Assembly: GCF_008933155.1 (NCBI RefSeq)
Contig: NZ_WBVP01000006.1
Location: forward strand, 1 to 64,000
Direction of reading: 5' to 3'
Source of the DNA: Aliivibrio finisterrensis
Lineage (GTDB): Bacteria > Pseudomonadota > Gammaproteobacteria > Enterobacterales > Vibrionaceae
DNA length: 64,000 nucleotides
Shown: in pieces, positions 44,258 through 52,630 of the stretch
Layout of the letters: every line of letters begins with the position of its first letter
Numbering within the stretch: the stretch's first letter is position 1
The notes under the pieces: model-generated
Databases searched by the model: none
Told to the model about the DNA's origin: nothing
What the model saw: only the letters and a program-made list of their open reading frames with translations
Program-made: the position numbers and the translations under genes

Positions 44258-45202
44258 TTAAGCGTTTTGAGATCGGTTTTTCATCATTGAACCAAGGATC
44301 GCTAAGGTAATTATACCGACAATGGTTAATAGTGAAATGATGGTAGGAACTTCATAAGCAGTACCCATCAAGAACATCTTAATACCGATGAAACTTAGGA
44401 TGAATGCTAATGCTGGTTGTAAATAACAGAACTTGTCTAACATACCTTGAAGTACAAAGTACAAAGAACGCAAGCCTAGCAACGCAAATACATTTGCTGC
44501 AAACACTAAGAAAGGTTCTTGAGTGATAGCAAAGATCGCAGGGATTGAGTCTAAAGCAAACATAATGTCAGTAAACATAATAACAATAACAACCAACATT
44601 AACGGGGTTGCGATGGTTTTACCATTTACTTTAGCAAGTAGTTTATGACCGTGGTATTTGTCATCAAATGGAATGTATTTCTTTGCGAACTTCACCAATT
44701 TTGATGATGAGAAATCACTGCTTTCTTCAGTATTAGCAAACCATAATTTCACACCAGTCATGATTAAGAACACCGCGAAGATGTATAAGATCCAATGGTA
44801 TTGAGCGAGTAACCCTGCACCAACAAAGATCATTACTGCACGCAGAGCAAGCGCCCCAATAATACCCCATAATAAAATTCGAGGTCGGCTTGATTCAGGT
44901 ACGGCAAATTGACTAAAGATTAATGCGAAGACAAATAAATTATCGACACTAAGCATTTTCTCAAGTAGGTAACCAGTAATAAAGGCGATACTTGCGTCTT
45001 TTGGTGAGTAGTTGCTGTTTGGAGCCATTAACGGCCAGTAAACATAAAGTGCGGCACAGAAGATAAAAGCAAGAATAAACCAGAAAAGTGACCATACAAG
45101 CGCTTTTTTTAAGCTAGGGGCTTCTTTTCTTGTTTGAAATAGATCAAGGGCAAATAAAGCGAGAACAACTAAACCAAAAAGTTCCCAAGTTAACGGTGAC
45201 AT
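44258..45202 (-). CDS. alx: TerC/Alx family membrane protein
   Basis: This 314-residue inner-membrane protein has about nine helices and the TerC-family acidic motifs in the membrane: ITGYLLEKMLSVDNLFVFALIF and FTDIMFALDSIPAIF. Escherichia coli Alx, similar in length and sequence pattern, exports manganese and is induced at alkaline pH through a yybP-ykoY riboswitch. The same kind of RNA element lies in the leader here (45290-45412), which supports Alx rather than another TerC paralog. It is monocistronic. Confidence 0.92.
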   Translation of the reverse strand: MSPLTWELFGLVVLALFALDLFQTRKEAPSLKKALVWSLFWFILAFIFCAALYVYWPLMAPNSNYSPKDASIAFITGYLLEKMLSVDNLFVFALIFSQFAVPESSRPRILLWGIIGALALRAVMIFVGAGLLAQYHWILYIFAVFLIMTGVKLWFANTEESSDFSSSKLVKFAKKYIPFDDKYHGHKLLAKVNGKTIATPLMLVVIVIMFTDIMFALDSIPAIFAITQEPFLVFAANVFALLGLRSLYFVLQGMLDKFCYLQPALAFILSFIGIKMFLMGTAYEVPTIISLLTIVGIITLAILGSMMKNRSQNA

Positions 45203-45220
45203 AATAATTCCTTACAGGTA

Positions 45221-45264
45221 GGTGAAAGGAATCCCGCTAAAAATGAGTGAGTAAACCTTTCACC
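45221..45264 (-). promoter_or_regulatory. Hairpin between riboswitch aptamer and alx start
   Basis: A perfect 9-bp inverted repeat GGTGAAAGG / CCTTTCACC encloses about 26 nt and ends 18 nt before the ATG, beside the AAGGA ribosome-binding site. It is a candidate expression platform that could mask or free the ribosome-binding region. The pairing is seen directly; the switching role is inferred. Confidence 0.5.
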
Positions 45265-45289
45265 ATAAACAATAAAATTAACGTTATGG

Positions 45290-45412
45290 TTATTGGTCTT
45301 GTCAAAGTGATTGGCATTCTTTGCCCACTTACAGATACCGGAAGCCGAAGCTTCGGGATGACGATATCTGAACAAGATTAAGTATTAAATCTTGTGACTA
45401 CTCCCCAAGATC
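45290..45412 (-). ncRNA. yybP-ykoY type (manganese/alkaline pH) riboswitch
   Basis: On the minus strand the alx leader contains the two conserved loop elements of this class. The first is CTTGGGGAGTAG at the 5' end (plus positions 45398-45409). The second is TTGACAAGACCA at the 3' side (45292-45305). Between them are a P2-type stem (ACAAGATT / AATCTTGT) and a second stem. The class binds Mn2+ and controls manganese exporters. The position directly before an alx/terC gene fits fully. Confidence 0.8.
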
Positions 45413-45594
45413 TGGATAGTAATCTTCATTCTTAAAATATACAAATAAAAAATACGTGAAATGAAATTAATTTATAAACTTATCTTTGTCCTAGGTGAAT
45501 TTTTTGAATATACATCACGATTTTTTTTTTCATGTTTTGGTCATTAAGGCCGATAATAATGGGTGATATCAAAAATTTAGAATAATGGTGTAGC

Positions 45595-46773
45595 ATGGAT
45601 TGGATTCAAATCGCTGTCGTTGGGCTTGTTATTTTGCTCGTGTTAGTGTGTATTAATTTCTTTTTTGCGAATGGTAAGCAAAAGAAAAAGCAACAACAAA
45701 AAGAACGAGATGAAAGTTCGTACCGTAGAGCTTTAGCAGAGGCTCGAGCAGCAGAGCGCCAAGAACGCGTGTATAAAGCACAAACAGGGCATATATCAAC
45801 ACAATTGTTTTTAGCAAAAGAAGCTGAGATGAACAATTTTGAAGAGGCTTTGCACTGGTATGAGATGGCTGCAAAATTAGATAATAATATAGCAATGCGA
45901 TCAGTTATACGCTTGTGTGATGATCGTCGTGATAATGTCGAATTACGCGATAAATCAGAGTTTTGGGCTAAAGTTGTTGCTGCTCAAGAAGGGGGAGCAG
46001 AAGAGAAACTGGCACTAGGAATTGCGTATCTACAGGGTAATGGGGTAGAGGCAGACATAGAAAAAGGTATTTCTTATATTACTGAAGCTGCGGAGTTAGA
46101 TCATATTCCAGCCCAATTATTTATTGCGGATTGGTATGTGGCAGAATCAAACCCTCAGCCAAACGCCAAATTTGCCGCTGAATGGAACCTACGAGCAGCA
46201 ATGCTTGATAATATTGAGGCGCAAATTCGCATCGGTAAACAGTACGCTGAAGGGAGAGGTGTCGAGGTTGATCCTAAAAAAGCCACGTATTGGTTGGAGG
46301 TGGCTGCCGAAGCTGGAGACGCTAAAGCACAATATTTTGCTGGTGAGATGGGAGCTGATACCAACGAAAAAGGCAATTCAATTGCATATATCTGGTTATG
46401 GTTGGCGGCAAAAAATGGTATTGAAGCTGCTGCTTCCCGACGAGATCATGTCGGACATCTAGTGGGTGTTGATGCTGTGATTGGTCTACAAAGTATGGCA
46501 AAACCACTTTTTGAAAAAATGGCAAAAGGTAAAGTAAAAAAACACGTCATTATCAAGTCACTCGATAAATTGTATCAACGTGAGAGTTATTTTCCTGATG
46601 GTAATGAGTTTGTCGTTGGCGGCTCAACGTCAGAAAAAGCATCACAAGAGAGTGATGTGAAAAAAACAGACTCACAATCAGAAGAAATGATGCAATCAGT
46701 AGAAAGAGAAGACGATAAAAAAGAGAGTGTTAATTTTAGTCAAACAAAGATGGACAGTAATATGAAATTTTAA
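45595..46773 (+). CDS. Membrane-anchored Sel1-repeat protein
   Basis: This 392-residue protein has one N-terminal membrane helix (residues 5-25) followed by a basic Gln/Lys-rich stretch. A repeat region at about residues 70-290 has Sel1-type helical pairs: EEALHWYEMAAKLDN, LALGIAYLQGNGVEADIEKG, IRIGKQYAEGRGVEVDPKKATYWLEVAAEAGD. The last 60 residues are Ser/Asp/Glu/Lys-rich and probably disordered. Sel1 repeats mediate protein contacts. The partner is unknown. A terminator follows at 46796. Confidence 0.85.
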   Translation: MDWIQIAVVGLVILLVLVCINFFFANGKQKKKQQQKERDESSYRRALAEARAAERQERVYKAQTGHISTQLFLAKEAEMNNFEEALHWYEMAAKLDNNIAMRSVIRLCDDRRDNVELRDKSEFWAKVVAAQEGGAEEKLALGIAYLQGNGVEADIEKGISYITEAAELDHIPAQLFIADWYVAESNPQPNAKFAAEWNLRAAMLDNIEAQIRIGKQYAEGRGVEVDPKKATYWLEVAAEAGDAKAQYFAGEMGADTNEKGNSIAYIWLWLAAKNGIEAAASRRDHVGHLVGVDAVIGLQSMAKPLFEKMAKGKVKKHVIIKSLDKLYQRESYFPDGNEFVVGGSTSEKASQESDVKKTDSQSEEMMQSVEREDDKKESVNFSQTKMDSNMKF

Positions 46774-46794
46774 ACTCTTTCTTTTTCAATACAA

Positions 46795-46827
46795 CAAGGG
46801 ACACTTATTATTAGTGTCCCTTTTTTA
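46795..46827. terminator. Bidirectional terminator
   Basis: The hairpin AAGGGACACT / AGTGTCCCTT is followed by a T run. It lies between convergent genes. Confidence 0.8.
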
Positions 46828-46837
46828 TTTAGCTCTT

Positions 46838-47722
46838 TTATTGATAGGTAAACAAGATTGGGCAATGATCGGTTAATTGGTATTTTTTCACATCAGATTG
46901 TTTAAAAACTTGCTGTGTTACTGTGAAATTGTTTGGTGCAATATTTGAAATACCATGATCAATTAAACGAGTAAATGTGGTGTATTTAGGCCAGCCTCGT
47001 TTCCACTGCTTTGCAGTGCAATTACCTTTTGTGTTTTTTGTTAATAAAATAGGTGTTTTATTTGCCTTTTTATCAATATTTCGCCATAGCCAACTTCTTG
47101 GGTGAGCGAGTGTATGATTAAAATCCCCTAAAATTAAATATTTGTCGTTATTCTCTTCTCGTTCATTTATCCAATCGGTGAGTTCTTCTGTTTGCTGCTC
47201 TAACGTAGAGCATGAATAGTTATTTTTCTTTTGACCTAGGCAGCCTGATTTTAAGTGTACAGAGAGTAAGTGGACAGGTTGCTCATTAATGGTGGCAATT
47301 ACATAAGTAGCGTAACGTAATCTGCTGCTTTTTTTATTTGGAAGAAGAGAAAAATCTCTAGGATCAGTGACAGGGATTGAAGAGTGGATCGCAAAACCGG
47401 TGTATTGATTAATGTCATTAAATTGCTTTTTAGGGTTTGTTGAGCGATCTGAAATAAAAATTTGATAGTCATTACCAACAACTTTTTGAATCGCTTCGAT
47501 TGAATCGACTTCTTGAAAGGCTAAAACTTGACTATTGGACAATGAAAAATAGTGATTTAGTTGTTCAAAATCTTGTGGGTGCCTTTCTGAAGATTGAAAT
47601 TTTTCATTAGAGTTTAGGGTTAACCACTCCATATTCCATGTCGAAATTGTGATCGCATAGCTTGTAAATGAGCTAAAAATAAGAATGAAAAAGCTAAAAA
47701 AATGAGTAATTCGTTGATTCAT
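46838..47722 (-). CDS. Secreted endonuclease/exonuclease/phosphatase family protein
   Basis: This 294-residue protein has a signal peptide (about residues 1-23) and the EEP fold: TWNMEWL at the start, a metal Glu in AFQEVDS, SVHLKSGC, LILGDFNH, and the final TDHCPILF. These are the metal and catalytic residues of DNase I-like enzymes. Four Cys suggest disulfides in a secreted protein. It could degrade extracellular DNA or cleave a phosphodiester of another kind; the sequence alone does not say which. Confidence 0.85.
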   Translation of the reverse strand: MNQRITHFFSFFILIFSSFTSYAITISTWNMEWLTLNSNEKFQSSERHPQDFEQLNHYFSLSNSQVLAFQEVDSIEAIQKVVGNDYQIFISDRSTNPKKQFNDINQYTGFAIHSSIPVTDPRDFSLLPNKKSSRLRYATYVIATINEQPVHLLSVHLKSGCLGQKKNNYSCSTLEQQTEELTDWINEREENNDKYLILGDFNHTLAHPRSWLWRNIDKKANKTPILLTKNTKGNCTAKQWKRGWPKYTTFTRLIDHGISNIAPNNFTVTQQVFKQSDVKKYQLTDHCPILFTYQ

Positions 47723-47862
47723 AAGTCCTCCAGAAATCGCAAGCAGTTTAATTAAAAATTACGCATATAGCACATAAAAAAATGTTTCATTTTCATACAT
47801 TGCAGCAAATTTGAGAACAATCATAAAGCAGTGGTGAAACTAGAATCACCCTCAGGTGTAGC

Positions 47863-47876
47863 TTGATCTAGATCAA
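47863..47876 (+). promoter_or_regulatory. FNR box upstream of nrdDG
   Basis: TTGATCTAGATCAA is a perfect FNR consensus (TTGAT-N4-ATCAA), in fact a perfect palindrome. It lies 87 bp before the nrdD start. Class III ribonucleotide reductase is the oxygen-sensitive form, so activation by the anaerobic regulator FNR is expected. Confidence 0.8.
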
Positions 47877-47904
47877 GGTATTTTATTCTCAGATCGAGCT
47901 TAAT

Positions 47905-47920
47905 ACACCACATCTTGTGT
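47905..47920 (+). promoter_or_regulatory. NrdR box upstream of nrdDG
   Basis: ACACCACATCTTGTGT matches the NrdR box consensus (ACAC...A..TTGTGT) with two deviations. NrdR represses ribonucleotide reductase genes. A weaker second copy may lie at about 47934-47949. NrdR boxes usually come in pairs. Confidence 0.6.
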
Positions 47921-47962
47921 TAGCTGATCTAATACACCCACTATTTAGTATTTGGAGCCACT

Positions 47963-50083
47963 GTGAATATAACTGTAATAAAGCGAGATGGAAGCCGTGC
48001 AACCTATAACAATTCTCGTATTATTGATGCTGTAAAAGGCGCGTCAGAGCAGGTAACTCCTGAGATTGAGAGTTATGCGCAGTTAGTGGCTCATGCAGTA
48101 GAAATTGCATTACAGGGACAAAAAGAAGTAGGTATTCGCCAGATCCAAGACTTGGTTGAAAACGAACTAATGCAAGGCCCACACAAAGTATTAGCCCGCG
48201 CTTATATTGAATATCGTCACGACCGCGATATCGCTCGTGAAAAAATCAGTGTACTAAATAAAGAGATCAGCGGCCTGATAGAACAAAGCAACGCTGAACT
48301 ACTTAATGAAAATGCGAATAAAGACGGTAAAGTTATCCCTACTCAGCGTGATTTATTAGCGGGTATTGTCGCTAAGCACTACGCAACGCGTCATATATTA
48401 CCTCGTGATATTGTACAAGCACACGAGCGTGGTGAGATCCACTACCACGATTTAGATTACGCACCATTTTTCCCAATGTTTAACTGTATGCTGATTGATT
48501 TAAAAGGCATGTTAACTGGTGGCTTTAAAATGGGTAATGCAGAAATTGATACACCAAAATCGATTGCAACTGCGACAGCGGTAACCGCACAAATTATCGC
48601 GCAAGTAGCAAGTCATATTTACGGTGGCACAACGATTAACCGTATTGATGAAATCCTTGCTCCGTATGTCACTATCAGCTATCAAAAAGCATTAAAACTT
48701 GCTGAGAAGTGGGGTATTCCTGATGCAGAAGCGTTTGCTCAAGCACAAACAGAAAAAGAGTGTTATGACGCATTTCAATCGCTTGAATATGAAGTCAATA
48801 CATTACATACCGCAAACGGCCAGACTCCATTTGTTACCTTTGGTTTTGGCTTAGGTACAAGTTGGGAATCAAAATTGATCCAACGCTCTATTTTAGAAAA
48901 CCGCATTGCTGGTTTAGGTAAAAATCGTAAAACAGCGGTATTCCCTAAATTAGTGTTCGCAATTCGTGATGGATTGAACCATAAGAAATCTGATCCGCAT
49001 TATGATATTAAGCAACTTGCTCTTGAGTGTGCTTCTAAGCGTATGTATCCAGATATTCTTAACTATGACAAAGTAGTTGAAGTGACTGGCTCATTTAAAA
49101 CCCCAATGGGTTGCCGTAGTTTCTTAGACTTATATGAAGAAAACGGCGAGCAAATTCACGATGGTCGTAATAACCTAGGTGTGGTGAGCTTAAATCTTCC
49201 TCGTGTTGCTATTGAAGCAAAAGGGGATGTAGATGCATTCTACAAGCTGCTTGATGAGCGTTTAGTGTTATGTCGTCGTGCTTTAGAATCACGTATTTCT
49301 CGTTTAGAAGGCGTGAAAGCACGTGTAGCTCCTATTCTTTATATGGAAGGGGCATGTGGTGTTCGTCTAAAACCAGATGACGATATTATTAATATCTTCA
49401 AAAACGGGCGAGCTTCGGTATCGCTAGGTTACATTGGTGTGCATGAAACAATCGAAGCGCTATTTGGCAGTGATGATCACCTGTATGACAATGCTGAACT
49501 TCAAGTTAAAGCATTAGAGATCATTCAGTATCTAAAAGACGCAGTTCAAGTATGGACCAAAGAAACAGGCTTCGGCTTTAGTTTATACGGTACGCCAAGT
49601 GAAAACTTATGCTCTCGCTTCTGTAAACTTGATAACACTCAATTTGGTGTGATTGATAAAGTGACAGATAAAGGATACTACACAAACAGTTTCCATTTAG
49701 ATGTACAAAAAACAGTCAACCCATACGATAAAATTGATTTTGAAATGCCATACCCTGAGATCTCAAGCGGTGGTTTCATTTGTTATGGTGAATTCCCTAA
49801 CATGCAGCGCAATATTGAAGCGTTAGAAAATGTATGGGATTACAGTTATAGCCGTGTGCCTTACTACGGAACCAACACACCGATCGATGAGTGCTATGAA
49901 TGTGGTTACACCGGTGAGTTTGAATGTACAAGTAAAGGTTTCACTTGCCCTAAATGTGGCAACCATGATTCTACAAAAGTATCGGTGACACGTCGTGTTT
50001 GTGGTTACTTAGGGAGTCCTGATGCACGTCCATTCAACTTCGGTAAACAAGAAGAAGTTCAACGTCGAGTGAAACATTTATAA
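47963..50083 (+). CDS. nrdD: Anaerobic ribonucleoside-triphosphate reductase (class III, glycyl radical)
   Basis: This 706-residue enzyme starts with GTG after TTTGGAGCC. Residues 3-90 form an ATP-cone (VIKRDGSRATYNNSRI), the allosteric site. The large catalytic barrel follows. The C-terminus holds a zinc site (CYECGYTGEFEC and CPKCG) and the glycyl radical loop (RRVCGYLGSP), where the Gly is activated by NrdG. It makes deoxynucleotides from ribonucleoside triphosphates without oxygen, using formate as reductant. It overlaps nrdG by one base (TAATG). Confidence 0.97.
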   Translation: MNITVIKRDGSRATYNNSRIIDAVKGASEQVTPEIESYAQLVAHAVEIALQGQKEVGIRQIQDLVENELMQGPHKVLARAYIEYRHDRDIAREKISVLNKEISGLIEQSNAELLNENANKDGKVIPTQRDLLAGIVAKHYATRHILPRDIVQAHERGEIHYHDLDYAPFFPMFNCMLIDLKGMLTGGFKMGNAEIDTPKSIATATAVTAQIIAQVASHIYGGTTINRIDEILAPYVTISYQKALKLAEKWGIPDAEAFAQAQTEKECYDAFQSLEYEVNTLHTANGQTPFVTFGFGLGTSWESKLIQRSILENRIAGLGKNRKTAVFPKLVFAIRDGLNHKKSDPHYDIKQLALECASKRMYPDILNYDKVVEVTGSFKTPMGCRSFLDLYEENGEQIHDGRNNLGVVSLNLPRVAIEAKGDVDAFYKLLDERLVLCRRALESRISRLEGVKARVAPILYMEGACGVRLKPDDDIINIFKNGRASVSLGYIGVHETIEALFGSDDHLYDNAELQVKALEIIQYLKDAVQVWTKETGFGFSLYGTPSENLCSRFCKLDNTQFGVIDKVTDKGYYTNSFHLDVQKTVNPYDKIDFEMPYPEISSGGFICYGEFPNMQRNIEALENVWDYSYSRVPYYGTNTPIDECYECGYTGEFECTSKGFTCPKCGNHDSTKVSVTRRVCGYLGSPDARPFNFGKQEEVQRRVKHL

Positions 50084-50553
50084 TGAACTATCACGTCTAT
50101 CATTCGATTGATGTGATTAACGGGCCGGGTACGCGTTGTACCCTGTTTGTTTCTGGTTGTGAGCACAACTGTAAAGGGTGCTACAACAAATCCACATTGA
50201 ATCCAAATTCGGGGCATCTTTTCTGTCAGCAGCTAGAAGATAAGATCATTGCTGATTTGAATGATACGCGTATTTATCGCCGAGGATTATCATTATCAGG
50301 CGGTGATCCGCTGCACCCAATGAATTGTGAAGCGATACTTAAGCTAGTTAAACGAGTTAAATCTGAATGCGAAAATAAAGACATTTGGATGTGGACGGGT
50401 TACGAATTAAACGAGCTTAATGAGACACAAAAAGAGATAGTGGCTCTGATTGATACACTCATTGATGGTCGTTTTGAACAAGACAAAGCCGATCCGTCAT
50501 TGGAGTGGCGTGGTTCGAGCAATCAAATTATTCACACAATTAATGTGTTGTAA
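50083..50553 (+). CDS. nrdG: Anaerobic ribonucleotide reductase activating protein
   Basis: This 156-residue radical SAM enzyme has Cys26, Cys30 and Cys33 (CEHNCKGC) binding the [4Fe-4S] cluster and a GGDP S-adenosylmethionine motif (LSGGDPLHP). It generates the glycyl radical on NrdD. The start codon overlaps the nrdD stop by one base. Length matches the Escherichia coli protein (154 residues). Confidence 0.97.
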   Translation: MNYHVYHSIDVINGPGTRCTLFVSGCEHNCKGCYNKSTLNPNSGHLFCQQLEDKIIADLNDTRIYRRGLSLSGGDPLHPMNCEAILKLVKRVKSECENKDIWMWTGYELNELNETQKEIVALIDTLIDGRFEQDKADPSLEWRGSSNQIIHTINVL

Positions 50554-50643
50554 GAAAATTGTAAAAAACTAAACAATAAAACGTGATATTTTCCTATCTG
50601 AATGGTAACTTAAATACATTACAGATCATAAGGATATGAAAAT

Positions 50644-51831
50644 ATGCTGCAAAATATAGCGACTCCTGCTAAAGATCCTATTCTTTCCCTTTCTATTGAA
50701 TACCGTGCTGATGATCGTGACAACAAAGTCGATCTCGGCATTGGTGTTTATCGTAATGACAAAGGCCAAACGCCAATCATGAAAGCCGTGAGTGATTCGG
50801 CGAAATCCATTGCGGCAGAGCAAACAACAAAAGCTTATGTTGGTCTTGCTGGTTGTGAAGTTTTTAATCAGAGTATGGTTGATTTATTACTACGTGATAC
50901 CTCTGCGTATGAGCGTGTGTCTGCGATTCAAACTCCTGGTGCGAGTGGTGCTTTACGCATGCTTGCAGACTTAATCAAATCAACTGAGCCTGATGCAACG
51001 GTTTGGATAAGTAACCCTAGCTATATTAATCATCAGCCAGTAATGGAAGCGGCTGGCTTAAAGGTTAAGCACTACAATTATTTTAATCCTGCAACAAAAC
51101 AAGTCGATAGTGCCGCTATGATGGCAGACCTTTCAAAAGCAGGCCCTAAAGATATTATTTTGCTTCACGGTTGCTGTCATAACCCTACCGGTGCTGATAT
51201 TCGTCTTTCTGACTGGATTGCAATTACAGAATTAGCGCTAAAGAATGGTTTTATCCCGTTTGTAGATATTGCGTATCAAGGGTTTGGTGATGGATTAGAA
51301 GCTGATGCTGCAGGTCTGCGTTTTATGGCTGACCGTGTTCCTCAAATGTTTATTGCTACTTCATGCTCGAAAAACTTTGGTTTATATCGTGAGCGTACTG
51401 GCGCAGCGATGGTTATTGCTGCCAATATTGAAATAGCCATGAATGCCAAAGCAAAACTTCTGCAAATGGCACGTGCTACTTATACCATGCCGCCCGATCA
51501 TGGTGCTGCGATTGTTGGACGTATTCTAAATGATGAGGCGCTAACCTTATCATGGCGTACAGAGCTTGATGAGATGCAAAAAAGACTGCTAAGTTTGCGT
51601 GCCGATCTGTGTGCAGCGCTACGAGTTGAGACTCAGTCGACAGATTTTGATTTTATTGAGCAGCATAAAGGTATGTTCTCTGTTATCGGTTTTAATCCTA
51701 ATCAGATGGCAAGTTTAAAATCGGAATATGGTATTTATGCGGTAGGTGATGGACGAATTAATATTGCGGGAATGCAAAAGCAGCATATTGATTATATTGC
51801 CAAATCTATTGCTTCTGTTGCAAATACGTAA
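50644..51831 (+). CDS. Aromatic amino acid / aspartate aminotransferase
   Basis: This 395-residue PLP enzyme belongs to class Ia (AspC/TyrB). Key residues are Lys243 (SCSKNFGLY), which binds PLP, the preceding Asp208 in VDIAYQGFG, the Asn180 of CHNPTG and Arg251 of the RTG phosphate-binding segment. It transfers amino groups between glutamate and oxaloacetate or aromatic 2-oxo acids. Members with this pattern are annotated both tyrB and aspC, so no symbol is given. It lies 90 bp after nrdG and may be a separate unit, with a good ribosome-binding site (AAGGAT). Confidence 0.88.
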   Translation: MLQNIATPAKDPILSLSIEYRADDRDNKVDLGIGVYRNDKGQTPIMKAVSDSAKSIAAEQTTKAYVGLAGCEVFNQSMVDLLLRDTSAYERVSAIQTPGASGALRMLADLIKSTEPDATVWISNPSYINHQPVMEAAGLKVKHYNYFNPATKQVDSAAMMADLSKAGPKDIILLHGCCHNPTGADIRLSDWIAITELALKNGFIPFVDIAYQGFGDGLEADAAGLRFMADRVPQMFIATSCSKNFGLYRERTGAAMVIAANIEIAMNAKAKLLQMARATYTMPPDHGAAIVGRILNDEALTLSWRTELDEMQKRLLSLRADLCAALRVETQSTDFDFIEQHKGMFSVIGFNPNQMASLKSEYGIYAVGDGRINIAGMQKQHIDYIAKSIASVANT

Positions 51832-51898
51832 CAGATATTTTTGAGATATTCACTATACTAAAATGAATGATTACAAATGAGACAGTAAAGGAAAGCGC

Positions 51899-52552
51899 AT
51901 GAAAATAACAAAAAAATGGTCAACGTTACTTTTACCTATTTTACTTGCTGGTTGTATGTCTACAACAGCAACAACGACACCTGATGAGGCGGTGGAGAAG
52001 CCTGCAGTTGAGCAACCAGTTACTCCTGAAAAAAAACCAGAGATAAAACCTGAGCAAAAACCACAAGTTGATCCAAAACCACAAGTTAAGAAACCAGTTG
52101 CGACTAATTTAAAAACAGCAGATGGTAAATTAATTCTAGGTGAAGAAGAGTGGATGTACATCAAGGCGATTAATCATAATGCGAAAGCTCGTATTGACAC
52201 CGGAGCAACCACATCATCAATCTCAGCGATTGATATTGAGATGTTTGAGCGTGATGGAAAAGATTGGGTGAAGTTTAAATTAGCGCATAACGATAAAGAA
52301 ACAAAAGAGTTTGAATCACCTGTTGTGCGTATTGTAACGATACGCCAGTCAAGTACAGAAGAGCGAGCAGATCGTCCTGTTATCGATGCTTGGGTTCAAA
52401 TAGGTGATTTAAAGACTAAAACAGAGTTTACATTGAATGATCGTACGCACATGACTTTTCCTGTACTGTTAGGGCGAACTTTCTTCCGTGATGTTGCAGT
52501 TGTTGATGTAAGCAAAAAGTTTGTTCAACCAAAAGTAAAATTAGCTAAATAA
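51899..52552 (+). CDS. Retropepsin-like lipoprotein (Zn_protease/RimB-like)
   Basis: This 217-residue protein has a lipoprotein signal with lipobox LAGC (Cys19), then a Pro/Glu/Lys-rich linker (about residues 38-67), then a retropepsin-type domain. The catalytic motif is ARIDTGATTSSI with Asp100. The end VLLGRTFFRDVAVVDV matches the sister protein at 43598-44095, so the two are paralogs in one genomic neighbourhood. The linker would let the domain reach from the outer membrane toward the cell wall. Substrate is unknown. Confidence 0.82.
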   Translation: MKITKKWSTLLLPILLAGCMSTTATTTPDEAVEKPAVEQPVTPEKKPEIKPEQKPQVDPKPQVKKPVATNLKTADGKLILGEEEWMYIKAINHNAKARIDTGATTSSISAIDIEMFERDGKDWVKFKLAHNDKETKEFESPVVRIVTIRQSSTEERADRPVIDAWVQIGDLKTKTEFTLNDRTHMTFPVLLGRTFFRDVAVVDVSKKFVQPKVKLAK

Positions 52553-52590
52553 AGCCTATTTATTCTGGTTTAGGTTATCTAATATAATTA

Positions 52591-52626
52591 GCAAAAAATG
52601 CCCAAATTAGATTTGTGCATTTTTGT
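52591..52626. terminator. Bidirectional terminator
   Basis: AAAAATGC / GCATTTTT with inner AAAT / ATTT pairing lies between convergent genes. Confidence 0.65.
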
Positions 52627-52630
52627 ATGG

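Noticed and set aside
45190-45375. Minus-strand frame of 61 codons overlapping the alx leader
   Set aside because: It lies inside the riboswitch and runs into the alx start; it has no ribosome-binding site and its open frame is explained by RNA structure constraints.
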